A stretch of 64,000 nt of DNA from Hyalella azteca (Eukaryota > Arthropoda > Malacostraca > Amphipoda > Hyalellidae). Positions within the stretch are counted from its first letter, which is position 1, and every line of letters starts with the position of its first letter. The position numbers were made by a program, and so were the translations under genes. The notes below the pieces were generated by a model. It ran no database searches. It had not been told where the DNA came from and saw only the letters and a list, made by a program, of their open reading frames with translations. The DNA is taken from assembly GCF_000764305.2 (NCBI RefSeq), contig NW_025932495.1:1-64000 (forward strand), given 5' to 3'. Positions 35,225-46,633 of the stretch are shown here, piece after piece.

Positions 35225-37850
35225 TTTTTTGAGTGTTTGAAGCCTGTCCAGTAGATATATAAGGGGCTGTTGTATCCACGATATGAATCGGGATATTATC
35301 CAAGAAATTAATTGTTGGGTCTAAATTTTATTCAAAAGTGGGACGTTTAAGTTTACTTCAAATTTGAAAATGAATATAATGGGAGGTTCACTCTGAATAT
35401 GTGTTTGAACGCGTATTGCCTTAACTATAGCTACTTAAGTTTCAACATTATTTTCGGGAATCAGGAGGATGAGGTTTGTGATGACTGGATTTATGATTAC
35501 GGGATTCGTGATGACGATAATTAATGAAATTAGATTCCCAATTTATTAAGATAAATTGCGGGCTAACCTGAATGTATACTATAGAAAACTAGGTTAGAAC
35601 CCGAACCCCATCGTCCCGCATCCAGGTGATAGGTATGAAACTAAAACACCCGGATTAAATAATAACAGGCCAAACCAACATCTAACACGCACCCCATGTT
35701 CAAGTCTTGTTTCATCAACAAACTTAGTGTTTACACAAAATAAAAAATAAACACAAAAATAATAGTGATTAGTTCATGCAAATTTTCTCTCAATATTTTT
35801 CTTCTGCGTTTTAAAAAAGCATAGTGCATCAGAAGGTGAATCTTTGGTTCCGCTAATGATCAGTCCCCATTAGTAACACCAAAAGTTTAAAAAATAAATA
35901 ACCTAGCTACGTTAGTTGTTTGAAAAAAAAAATAAAATGTAATTGATAACCGTTGTCGAAATACGGAATATTTCTGTACAATAATGTTGAATACGACGGC
36001 AAAATTGAGTTTGTGAAAGTATCCAGTTAACCCTCAAGGCATGCATCGGTCATTTCTTATGCTCATCAATGCAAGGTCAGCGAAACGGAGATTGCAGGCA
36101 TGGTTTTGTCAGCCATGACCTAAGCCTAGGTCAGGCCTTATAAAATCTGATCTGCAGCTTTAGGCTTAAATTAGGATGCAGACACTTGTGTCAGTTGTTC
36201 TGCGAATTAGTATTAAAGTCTGATGGCTGGGACTCTTAATGTGAATGCTTGAATCGTCGTTGAATCGAAACTATAATTCGAAATTTATTTCATCCTATTC
36301 TTCATTGAGCAATACGAAATTTTCGTTACCAATAGTCTGTCATGTAAAAGTCAATTTTAACAGGATGGTTGATGATAAGAAGAAGAAAAAATAATAAGAA
36401 GAAAAAGGTCCAGGGAAAAAGACTGTTGGGCACGAAGCTGTTTGCTGACATGCAGGTCTTGCGTTGCTTGATTTTTAGGGAGCTAACTTTCGCTCGGACT
36501 TCGATCCTTTTCCTCGTTTCCATTGACGGTTTCTTCCTGCTTTTTGTAGTGAAGTTTTTAGTTTTTTCTTCCTGCTGGCTGGTTTTCGTTATACATCTCA
36601 GCTATTTCGTAAGATGGGTGCGCCTACTGTGCAATGTAGTTTGAGTTTCAAAATTTCTGTTAATAAACAATTTATGAGGTATATTTTTAAAATATGCATA
36701 AAACCAAGCGGCTAATGCACTTACATCATTCCTTGCAAAATGCATTTAATATTTCATAATAACACTGTAAAGCGGCCATATTCATGTCTCTCAATCATTC
36801 ACGCAAAAAAGCGAACCAATCATTGCAAGAAAGAGACCACAGAAATTTCAGGAGTCATCACAGAGGAAACTATAGGAGCGCGGCAAGATTCAAATCTTTG
36901 AGAAGCTGGGGTCTATTGGAGTAGGGCGTCGTTTGAAATTTTGGGAAAATGATGATGCTTCATCATCACGCGTGCACTCAAAACAACCACAATTATTCTG
37001 TTCATGTGAGACAAGTGTTAATAATGTGGAAATTTTTGGTACAAAAAGAGGACAGCATCTATACGTTTATGAGGCAAATTGTCACACATATGCCTCCACA
37101 GCGTAAATTTTTTGTCGTTTTAGGCCATTGTCGTTGGAGTCACTTCGCTTTCGTACCGAATATTTTCTTTATATTTACTTAAACAGATACTTTAAGCACT
37201 CACACCAATTTGAAAAGCCTTGCAAAGATGTGGACTTTGATATGCAGTTATATATATTGAGCCTTCGTTTCAAAACGTCGGGCAAATCAGGGCATTTATT
37301 TATTTATCATTTGAGAACCATTTATATGGGGTTGTCAACAAGTGAACAATTAGCTTATGATCAATTTTAAGAATTTAGATTGATACAAATAACGAATTAA
37401 AGTAAACACATGATTTTTGTACTAGTTATGTAAAAAAATCATTAAAAGGTGTAATTTTACTGTATTTTACGTCCATTTTTTTATAAAAAATGTTCAATTT
37501 TTTAAACACATCAAATAAGATTTTTGTACTAGTTACGTAAAAAATCAATAAAATGTGTAATTTTATTGTATTTTACGGCGATTAAGAAGATTATGCTATG
37601 TTCATAAGTTCTTCTTAAATTTTGCCCAAAGCCGCGGATTGTGATTGTTATATAAATATAAAATTAGTGATCGTGATTGTTATGATTGGGATGTGAGTTC
37701 GTATCTTTCGTACAAATATCTTGGGACAAAGTAATATAATGACGAGCTGTGTTAAACACACAGTCATGAATTATTTATAAAAGCTTTTTTCTTCCGTTAC
37801 AGTCAAAACCTTAATTTTTACATCGAGTATTATAGAGTATCGTTCTCACC
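35225..37850. other. intergenic, upstream of TPMT exon 1
   Basis: No recognised open frame. A direct repeat at 37,400-37,575 (TTTTTGTACTAGTTAYGTAAAA with GTGTAATTTTA). A polypyrimidine tract with TTCCGTTACAG at 37,791-37,801 could be an acceptor for a 5' UTR exon that leads into the TPMT start. Confidence 0.4.
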
Positions 37851-40188
37851 ATGGCCTCTGTTGCTAATTACCGAACAATGGATTTTTGGGATAACCGCTG
37901 GGCAACTGGAAAAACTGGTGAGCTGTCTTGTACTTATATTTTTTTACTTGAAACCCTCTTCTAATTGATGCGTATAACAATGTTAATGATAACGAGGGAA
38001 GGGAACCTGAACTTTTGTAATTAAAAAAATTTTATTTATGAGAGAAGTCGTCGCTATGGTTTCAAAAATGTACAAACATTAGTACGCGTTTTGCAGTTAA
38101 CATAGCATCAAAGTTCCAAGTCTGCCTATACAGTTTATTTACTTTTTACAAGAGTGTGTGTCTCCTAATTATCTACCATTTCGGTCCTACCATAAGCTGA
38201 TGCGCAAAAATTCTCATTTTACCTGATTATTCTATAATTCACAATGATATTAGTGTTAAATTGCGTCATTTTTCAACGTGAACTGCAATTTTATACATAA
38301 AAACACGGTGCTCGAATTGAATCATTTATTACTTAATGTTTGATTTACTCATGCACAATGCGTTCAGAATGGCACGTATCTGACTTCCATCCCTGCCTGG
38401 TGAAGTACGCTGGGGAGGTGCTGCAGGGGCGGGACAAGAGGGTGCTGGTCCCTCTGTGTGGCAAGACCCTAGACCTCTTGTGGTGAGTTCCCTCCATGTG
38501 GCAAGAACCTCGACCTCTTGTGGTGAGTTCCCTCTGTGTGGTAAGACCCTCGACCTCTTGTGGTGAGTTCCCTCTGTGTGGCAAGACACTAGACCTCTTG
38601 TGGTGAGTTCCCTCTGTGTGGCAAGACCCTCGACCTCTTGTGGTAAGTTCCCTCTGTGTGGCAAGACCCTAGACCTCTTGTGGTGAGTTCCCTCTGTGTG
38701 GCAAGACACTAGACCTCTTGTGGTGAGTTCCCTCAGTGTGGCAAGACGTTAGACCTCTTGTGGTGAGTTCCCTCTGTGTGGCAAGGCGCTCGACTTCTTG
38801 TGGTGAGTGCCAGGAAAATATGGAGTGAATGGATTTATAAATTAGCTGTGAAGGAATAAAACGGTGAAAAAAGTATCTTGGAGAAATCCAAATGTCTAAT
38901 GGTCTTTGTCGTTGAGACTGAATAATTCAAAGCGAAAAAGTTGAATATTTTGTTTCTTCTGGAAATGATCCAAGACGTTGATGCAAAATGAAGATAAAAA
39001 GGATGTTATCGTCATGAATAGGAAGCATCGTCGCTTTCTCAAACATCTTGTCGCAGCTCAAGAATTGCGAAATGTTAGTCGAAATGAAGTTTAGATTGAG
39101 AAAAATCTACACGTGTAAGTAATATTGCAAATCAATGAACTATTGAAATATTTTTTATGAATAGTGAACAATTTTACCGCAATTCAATCTGACACAACAG
39201 TAGAAGACCAGAAATACATAACCGAGCATGAGTACACACATTCCTTATACTCGGGTCACGCTTATAGCAAGCTGAAGCAATCATGAATTCAAAATGGCCA
39301 CTATAGTAATATTTGAACGCCACGATAGGCAATGAATATTATGGATTCAAAAGTTTACAGAGGTCTCAACAATTGGAACACATAGTCGGCTACCATTCAC
39401 ACATACATTGAGCGCCAAATTGTATTGAAGTCTATGAGGCCAGGCTGTACAGCTTATTTCCTGTCCCAGCTTAATTGTAAACGAAACTGAATTCGTACAT
39501 GAACGAGAAATTCGATTTAAGAAGTTTTGTTATTCATAGAGTGGAGCATGGATTTATTTCGAAAACGTGGCTTAAGTGCGTGTTTATTTTATATATTAGA
39601 CTGTGTTTTCGCGTTGATATTATACGCATATGTAGTTTATTGCGTGTCTATATAACACGCTGGTAAGATTCACCGCGTCGATTAATACGAGAAGAAGTTT
39701 TAACGCGACGAGTCATAGGCTAGAAAGTTGAATGCGCATCGAGTTGATACGCGAAGGATTTCTAGCGTGTCGAGTAAATACTCTTTAGAGATAGTACTTA
39801 ATACTCTGGAGTATATTGTACGTCGATTTAATATAATTCAGGGTACGAATACAGAATTATAAGAAACTTACAAAACTACTGATTCATCAAATGACCAAGT
39901 CTATCGCTATGTTTACGAAGACTAATATAAGATATTAAGTTTACATGCCCTTTCATATACTCGTAGATATCTTTCACACAACGAAAGTGGAACGCGTAAA
40001 ATGGACTATGGAGTTATGAGTTAATAGCAATGAATAAAAAATTAACGAAAATTCACTTTTTCAGGTTGTACAAGTCAGGTCATCGGGTTGTGGGCGTCGA
40101 AGGAGTCGAAAAAATCGTGCAAGAGTTTGGGGAGGAGCACAAGCTTGACTTCCGTCTCACCAAGACCGCTTATGGCAAGACTTACCAG
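37851..40188 (+). CDS. TPMT: thiopurine S-methyltransferase family protein, exons 1-3
   Basis: Exons 37,851-37,917, 38,368-38,482 and 40,065-40,188; joined to exons 4-6 at 31,033-31,845 they give 690 nt and a 229-residue protein, close to the 245 of human TPMT. The start sits in CACCATGG, a strong Kozak context. Exon 1 gives MDFWDNRWATGKTG, matching the family opening (W...RW..G.TG). Exon 2 gives WHVSDFHPCLVKY and the S-adenosylmethionine-binding motif VLVPLCGKTLDLLW (residues ~48-61). Exon 3 gives LYKSGHRVVGVEGVEKIVQE, the second cofactor-binding strand with acidic Glu73. A cytosolic SAM-dependent methyltransferase is expected. The exon 2 donor (GTGAGT at 38,483) is the first of nine in a minisatellite; only this one keeps the frame, because reading on gives TGG TGA. 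Confidence 0.92.
38450..38808. repeat. 40-bp minisatellite built from the TPMT exon 2 / intron 2 boundary, 9 copies
   Basis: The unit is 33 bases of exon (the codons for PLCGKTLDLLW) plus GTGAGTT of the intron, at a strict 40-bp spacing. Donor GTs lie at 38,483, 38,523, 38,563, 38,603, 38,643 (GTAAGT), 38,683, 38,723, 38,763 and 38,803. Copies differ by one to three bases. Minus-strand open frames across it are repeat shadows. Confidence 0.97.
38809..40064. other. TPMT intron 2, unique part
   Basis: No repeat or open frame of note. It ends in a CACTTTTTCAG acceptor. Confidence 0.6.
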
Positions 40189-40503
40189 GTAACCTCGTTT
40201 TGCTACATTCAATCTATTACTAAATGGATCACAACACTCGACAAGGTAACATTATAAATTATTGTCATGAGTACCTGTTACATAAAGTTGCGCTCTGATG
40301 GCTAAATTTGTCGAAGTAGGTTTAAATTTCTCTAATGACTAACTTGTCATAAGAAAACATGTCAATGCTCGTTAAGTTGGCGAATTTTCAGTCTATCTCT
40401 ATCACTGATCATTCTAATCGTGAAATTCGANACTTCTATCAAAAAGAAGACGGCTACTGGAGGTTTAAATCAAACCGTCGACAAAGATGTCGATAAGAAT
40501 TAA
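40090..40503. repeat. assembly-type duplication: 40,090-40,430 = 30,403-30,743 and 40,432-40,503 = 32,392-32,463
   Basis: Two blocks that are 1.65 kb apart at 30-32 kb are joined here by one N (40,431). The missing part holds TPMT exons 4-6. The second block has two or three differences near its end. Confidence 0.92.
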
Positions 40504-40507
40504 TTGA

Positions 40508-40955
40508 TTGTTTAGATTCATTCAAGCCATAGATTCATTCATTAAAGCCATAGATTCATTCATTCATACCATAGATTCATTCATTCAAGCCATAATTTCA
40601 TTAATCAAAGCCATAGATTCATTCGTTCAAGCCATAAATTCATTAATTAAAGCCATTGATTCATTCATTCAAGTAATAGATTTATTCATTAAAGCCATAA
40701 AGTTATTCAAGTCATAGATTCATTCATTCAGGCCATAAGTTCATTAATTAAAGCCATAGATTCATTCATTCAAGCCATAGATTCATTCATTCAAGCCATA
40801 GATTCATTCATTCAAGCCATAAGTTCATTAATTAAAGCCATAGATTCATTCATTCAAGCCATAGCTACATTCATTCAAGCCATAAGTTCATTAATTAAAG
40901 CCATAGATTCATGCATTTAAGCCACAGATTCATTCATTCAAGCCACAGATTCCAT
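40508..40955. repeat. 21-bp satellite (CATTCATTCAAGCCATAGATT), ~20 copies
   Basis: Units of about 21-22 bp alternate between a TTCATTCATTCAAGCCATAGA form and a TTCATTAATTAAAGCCATAGA form. The plus-strand open frame (40,508-40,717, seven-residue SFIQAID repeats) follows from a unit of 3n length and is not taken as a gene. Confidence 0.93.
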
Positions 40956-40959
40956 CATC

Positions 40960-41535
40960 TAATATTCCCTATTCTGTACGCACTGCGCTGCATTGGAATG
41001 AAATAGGCAGAAAAAAATCAGGATTGTATACTAAAATCCTTTGATTGATTAATTCGAAAATTAACAGTGAATTTAAGAACAAAAAAGATGGTACATAAAT
41101 TTTTTGGAATTACCTTTACTCTAACCCCTTTTTAGAATGGAGGCGTGATTCGTCTTATTTCCATCGCCTTGGTATTTATAATAGCAAATATTAATTAATA
41201 TCTGCGTCATGTAGTATTGTTAGCAGACAGACAACCCTGAATGAAAATGAAACTGTACAAGATATATTTCTACTCGAAAAGAAAATCATGGTTTCCGCGG
41301 AAATAGATAAAAATAGCTTCCAAATTCACACAATTTCCGTACTCATATTTACGCAAGCGTGAATTACTTGTTTTTGGAAGAAGACCCATCGCAACGCAAT
41401 TTTTTTGCATATTCATTTATTTACGATAAATGGTCTTCCAATTTTATTTAGGTACTTGTTTTATTCGCTAATTCAAAAATCAACGTCCAAAAAAATTCCA
41501 AAGTAGAAGCTCTTCTTTTAATTGATAAGGCACTG
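40960..41535. other. nothing recognised
   Basis: AT-rich and non-coding by inspection. Confidence 0.35.
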
Positions 41536-41538
41536 GCC

Positions 41539-41784
41539 CGTATGCTAAATAGGGCACTATAGCACTACGAAGTAGCACTACGCACTACAAGGCGTAGTGC
41601 CGTACTAGTGCGACAAGGAACACTACGGTTGACATGCTAAATAAGGCACTAGCACTATGAAGTAGCACTACGCACTACAAGCCATAGAGAAGTGCTTAGT
41701 GTCTGTGACGTATTTAGCATACCAACGGAACACTTCGTAGTGCATAGTGCTACTTCGTAGTGCTAGTGCCCTATTTAGCATACG
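41539..41784. mobile_element. 246-bp MITE with long inverted ends
   Basis: The left end CGTATGCTAAATAGGGCACT is the exact complement of much of the right end (AGTGCCCTATTTAGCATACG). The inverted similarity continues inward over about 50 bases of GCACTACGAAGTAGCACTA motifs. The subterminal part is also repeated directly at 41,633-41,690. No clear target-site duplication. Confidence 0.88.
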
Positions 41785-44700
41785 AGCAACTACAAGCGTG
41801 GTTATTATAACGACTAATGAAAGTTTTCAGTAAAAAATGTTAATTAATTAGCCTAAATTAAATTCGATAATTAAGTAAATGAGTTAATAATTACGGTTAT
41901 TGAATTGAATTGAGGTGCAAATGAAAATTTCTAACAATGGTTAAATCAAAACTTACTTTTTTACTGGTGAAATTTGATTTCATTTATCATTAGAATACCA
42001 TAAACATATATTGATTTGATATGTTGTTTGGCTCTCTCCTTTTGAAGTTAAAATTTTCTTCAAACAAAATAACTATTTGATGATCATGGGATCAAGGTCA
42101 AGGCTTGAACATAAACTTTAGGTTTGACTTCAAAGTTGTATCAGGACTTTGAATAAAAAGCCGCTTTGTTAAGATTCATCAATTACCCCACAACTCAAAC
42201 GTAAACCGGATCATTTTTTATCGCAGTACTACCGTAAGGTTACAAGCAGTACATATGTTACTGATGACAGGTGGGAATGATAGAGTATTTGTGCCTAATG
42301 TAAACTATTGAAATAAGTGCTACATAGATTGAACTCAGATATATATTTTTGATTGCTTTGAGACTCGAGAAAATTCATTCAATTGAGAACACATTGTCAA
42401 CGAGGTCACGCCGAAGAAAGTAGATCTAAAACTCCAGGGCAAAAGCAAGGAAGTAGTTTCTTGTATATTCGGTTCACGCATGAATATTGTATAGTTATGT
42501 GCGAGTATAAAGAGAAACCGTATCGTGAATGAGTACATGTGTGCAGGAATATTACAATCTCAGGGAGAATCCTGCAATAGAAATGAATTTCAAATGATGC
42601 GATACATAGTAAGCAAAGCACAGTACAAGCGTACATACCGAAATCAATTAGATATATCCGTCTTGTTGGATAGATCAGATACTTCCATCCTGCTGAAGTG
42701 TATAGCAGGAGTTTAAAAAAAGACAACCAATCGAAGATGATTAAATTTAGAATCTGATATAAATTAAGTAGCACCAGGCAACATAAAAAATTAAATTTGG
42801 TCACAAGGTCACAAAACATTAAATTTGGGTCTCAAAATTAAATTTTTATTGCAGTTAGGAAGTATATTTGAAATCTGCATATTATATATTATATTTGGAT
42901 ACATTTGATCATTTGGATGTAGTTGATCATTTGGATGCATTTAAATTCGTCGTTGCCGAATAAAAAAACTGAATATCTAGCACATCGGCGACTTCTTTCC
43001 GTGTCAACTATAAGAGACCGACCGAAGATATAACAGAGGAAATAGATTTAACTTGGATGTTTTCAATGATGGATGTGAGGATAAATTTGATTTGTAGACT
43101 GAGGCTATAATGGGTCGAGCAATATAGCAGTACTGTTTTGCTCATTGCATAAATTCTGACAATTTTAATTACTTAAGCGCTTCTACTTCTGCTGCAAAGC
43201 ATCTGGAAGCTCCATCAAATTTTAAAATCATTATTTTATTGTTATTACAAATTAGCTCCCGATTGAACGATTGTCATTTAACCATTTAACAATATATTTA
43301 TTGATTACCTGAGGCCGAGAAGAACCTGACGCAGAGAAGAAAAACAGTATTTTTAAACATAAGGATAAGGAAATAATTATCATAGGATAATAATAATAAA
43401 CGTTGTTGGTTAAAGGTGGAAACGAATGTAATTTTTATTTACGATCAATATTAGGCTAAATATTTGCCGATATTTCTGGTAGACTCGATCTAAAAACAGG
43501 TCCTTCGACCGGATCTTATCCAAACTGACGACGGTTTGAAATAACTACTAGACTTCTAAGTGATTCTATATGGTTTTATGCATGTAAAGTTAGAATATAT
43601 ATATCTACATAGCTTTATCTAGTCTTTTCTTGAACGCGTTTATACTCGGAGAGTCAACGATCGATGTAATCGGAGACATATTTCGTAAGCTTATTCAGTT
43701 TTCATCCATCATGTCTAGATCCCAAGAAGAGATGCATGGGCTCAGTTATATACAGTGCCGATGTACGGCATTTCGAGACCCGCATGATTTAAATATTCTT
43801 ATATGTGTCCAGAGAGCATAAAATTGATCAAATGTTAATTGGTTGGTTTTGGGCATTATAAGATGCCATTTCAACAGGAAATCTCGATAAATGTGGCAAT
43901 TAATTAAACGTGAAAGTTATATACCGGTTGCCTCCTTTGTGGCTAAGACAAACCACGTGCTAAATGTGTATAGTCTGGGATGGACGTCGCAGTTTGTTAG
44001 AATAGAATAGAATAGAATAGAAGTGTACGTCGGCGTTGAAGAAATAGGCCCATGGCCTGTTGCGAGACATGATGTAAAAATTAAAGACTTTCTTCCAACG
44101 TGCTGTATCGTTTATTTTGGAAAAGGTGAATATGTAAAGATCGAGTTGTTAATGCTAAAATAAAAGTTTTTAAGATACTCAGAGGCTAAGGAGAGGCTGG
44201 ACTACGGTGTGAAGCAAGTTTATTGTTTACAGATACAGAGCTGCGTGATGAACTGAACATGAAAAAATTTATCCAACCAGGTTGATAAAAATGAGCCTAT
44301 TTCGATCTTTAGTGGACGAAATCAGGAAGTAAGGATGATTGCTGCAAATAACAGGTGTTGGATCGAATAACAATGAACATTTTGATGCAAATATATGATA
44401 ATAATAATAATGTGGTTCCGCTTATCTGTGTGGAATAAAACATCTTGCATCAAAAATGAATTATCAAATATTTGGTATGTAACGTTTAAATACTTGCTGT
44501 GTTTTATAGCAGGATGTCATCGGCTGAGGAAAAATAAGTACGACAATATCTTCAAACGCGCAACTGACGACTTGAAAAAAATATCGATGAAGTAAAAAAT
44601 GAAATTTTCCGAGTTTGCTTGCGTGTGCATGCATTTGTTTCCGTCAACTCGAAGGGACATTCGAATGGAAAATTATAAATCTACGTATTATTTAAATTTT

Positions 44701-44940
44701 GCAGTATACTAGAAAATTTAGCGGAAACTGTTCTGTCTGAAATTTATTGCAGCTTTGCAGCAGCATACATTTTCTTAAAACATTATGAAAACAGATTTGT
44801 ATTTTTAACTGAATTTCTTCACGCAGCCACTCAACGGTGCGACCTTCTTCTGTCATGCTTCGTGTCGCGTTGGTTCTCCGGGTTGCCGCCAGGTAGGTAC
44901 GCTGCCACCACCTACACCACCTGCTACTGACTTACATACA
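41785..44940. other. long AT-rich stretch, nothing recognised
   Basis: Contains AGAATAGAATAGAATAGAA at about 43,999-44,020 and short ATTTGGATRCATTTGATC repeats near 42,895-42,940. No family-like open frame. Confidence 0.4.
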
Positions 44941-44984
44941 CCACTTGCTACCACCACCTACACCACCGAGCGTGACTTCATCAG

Positions 44985-45285
44985 AAGCAGCATGGCCACC
45001 GCTTCATCGCCGGAGGTACCACACAGATTTAAGGAAAATGCTCTCGATGGATACTTCGCTTTCATCACAACAAATATGGTCGACTACCGCCGGTCAAACT
45101 GGGCTGACAAACTTCCTGCGGATTGACTTTGGTAGTCCAGTGAAAGTTTCTGAATCGTTTTTCGCTCATAGGATGGATGAACAATACTTCAACAACGTGT
45201 TTATCCGTTTGGGGAACTCGCTGAGGGTAACCAGCAAGCCCCAGGTTGCATGCATCAACGGCAGAGCAAGTATGAGGATGACTTG
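44985..45285 (+). pseudogene. discoidin (F5/8 type C)-like domain fragment, frameshifted
   Basis: One frame reads ENALDGYFAFITTNMVDYRR then SNWADKLPAD before a stop. The overlapping frame reads TNFLRIDFGSPVKVSESFFA then HRMDEQYFNNVFIRLGNS. Together they follow the order of an F5/8 type C domain: A.DG opening, W.aD/L.IDFG strand, R.D..(Y)F..V.(I)RLGN. A frameshift separates the halves and no exon structure fits, so it is a broken coding piece. It resembles 9,138-9,365. Confidence 0.45.
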
Positions 45286-45289
45286 ACAA

Positions 45290-46085
45290 CTGATGGACGG
45301 TTTTCAGGGGATCCTGCAACTAAACGCGTTACAAGATGTGATGGTACGATGACTGGATGTGCGTACAGTGCTCTTAGTAATGTACGAAAGGAGATGAGTC
45401 TGCGATTGTATTGTGAATGTCAGTGGTTTGTTTGAGTACCGTTGGAATATATTATTCATGCTCCTGACTTCTGCGTGCGTTCATCTAGGTAGGTAGTTAT
45501 CGCTCACATTCGATTCGATTTTTCGCAAGATATTAAATTTTATGGTAATAGTATAGTATCTTAGTATAGTATCTTCGGCATTAAAGAATAGGCCTGGATA
45601 GGCCTGTCGCCGAGACGAAATAATGTCGAGACGAAATACTTTTTAGCTAATTCATTGGAACACTGCCACCCATCCCTCGTTTTTGGAGAACAGCGGTTGT
45701 ATTACTTATAAATTCTGAATCTGAATTATAATATTATAAGGTCCATGCGCCCGTGAAGGATGAAAGGTAGGTAAAACGTATCCATCTTAAAAATAGTTAC
45801 ATGCATTGAAAATAAAAGAATGTAGGTATATGTAGCTTTATTGTGAATAGTTTTCTGAATTTTGTGGGCATCAATGGCTCCTGGAAATTTCTGGTGCAGC
45901 CTCTCGATTCAACTTTACTGCGATGGAGCGGCTGCTTCTATATCCCCCTGTAGTCGACTTTGCTACATCTGTTCAAAATATAATGATTGATATAAGATGA
46001 TGAAGATAATTTGGACAATTCTTTAATTAATGGCTGCAAACAAAGGAATTTTATTTGAATATTTATATAAATATATATTATTTTG
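45290..46085. other. nothing recognised
   Basis: Contains a short TAGTATAGTATCTT repeat near 45,550. Non-coding otherwise. Confidence 0.35.
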
Positions 46086-46109
46086 AGAATATTTGAGCGC
46101 ACGTTATTT

Positions 46110-46605
46110 GGAGAAGTGGTTTCAACTCCATCTCACCAAATGGTCTTACCTTCACCTTAAGAAGAGGTGCCATCTGCACCTAAAGAAATGATCTCACCTT
46201 CACCTGGAGAAGAAGCCTCACCTGAACCTAACTAAAGAAGTTGCTTTACCTTCATCTAAAGAAGAGGTTTCACCTGCACCTAAACAAGTCTTCTAAACTT
46301 TATCTTAAGAAGTGGTCTCAACTTTACTTAATGAAGTGCATGGTCACACCTGCACTTAAAGGAAGTGCATGGTCTCAACTTCACTTAAAAAGTGGATCCA
46401 CTTTCGCTTAAGGAAGTGGTCTCACCTTCCCCTAAAGAAGTGGTATCACCCACACCACACCTAATGAAGTGGTCTCAGTTCCACTTGAAGACGCAGTCTA
46501 ACCTTCACCTAAAGCAGAGGTCTCACCTCCACCCAAAGAAGTGGTCTCACCTTCACCTAAAGAAGTGGTTTCACATTCACATAAAGAAGTAGTCTCACCT
46601 TCAGT
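46110..46605. repeat. ~24-bp minisatellite (GAAGTGGTCTCACCTTCACCTAAA), ~20 copies
   Basis: Degenerate copies with unit length 22-29 bp end about 30 bases beyond the stop codon of the CBM14 gene, probably in or next to its 3' UTR. Confidence 0.92.
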
Positions 46606-46633
46606 TATGTCGGCAGCGCTGACTGTTTGGCGG

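Noticed and set aside
38329..38709. 126-codon minus-strand open frame through the TPMT minisatellite
   Set aside because: It is the reverse shadow of the 40-bp repeat around a well-supported plus-strand exon.
30403..40503. Two tandem TPMT genes
   Set aside because: The copies share identical introns and complement each other exactly, with an N at the missing part; one scrambled gene is simpler.
40508..40717. SFIQAIDSFIKAID repeat protein
   Set aside because: Product of a 21-bp satellite, without start context or flanking exons.
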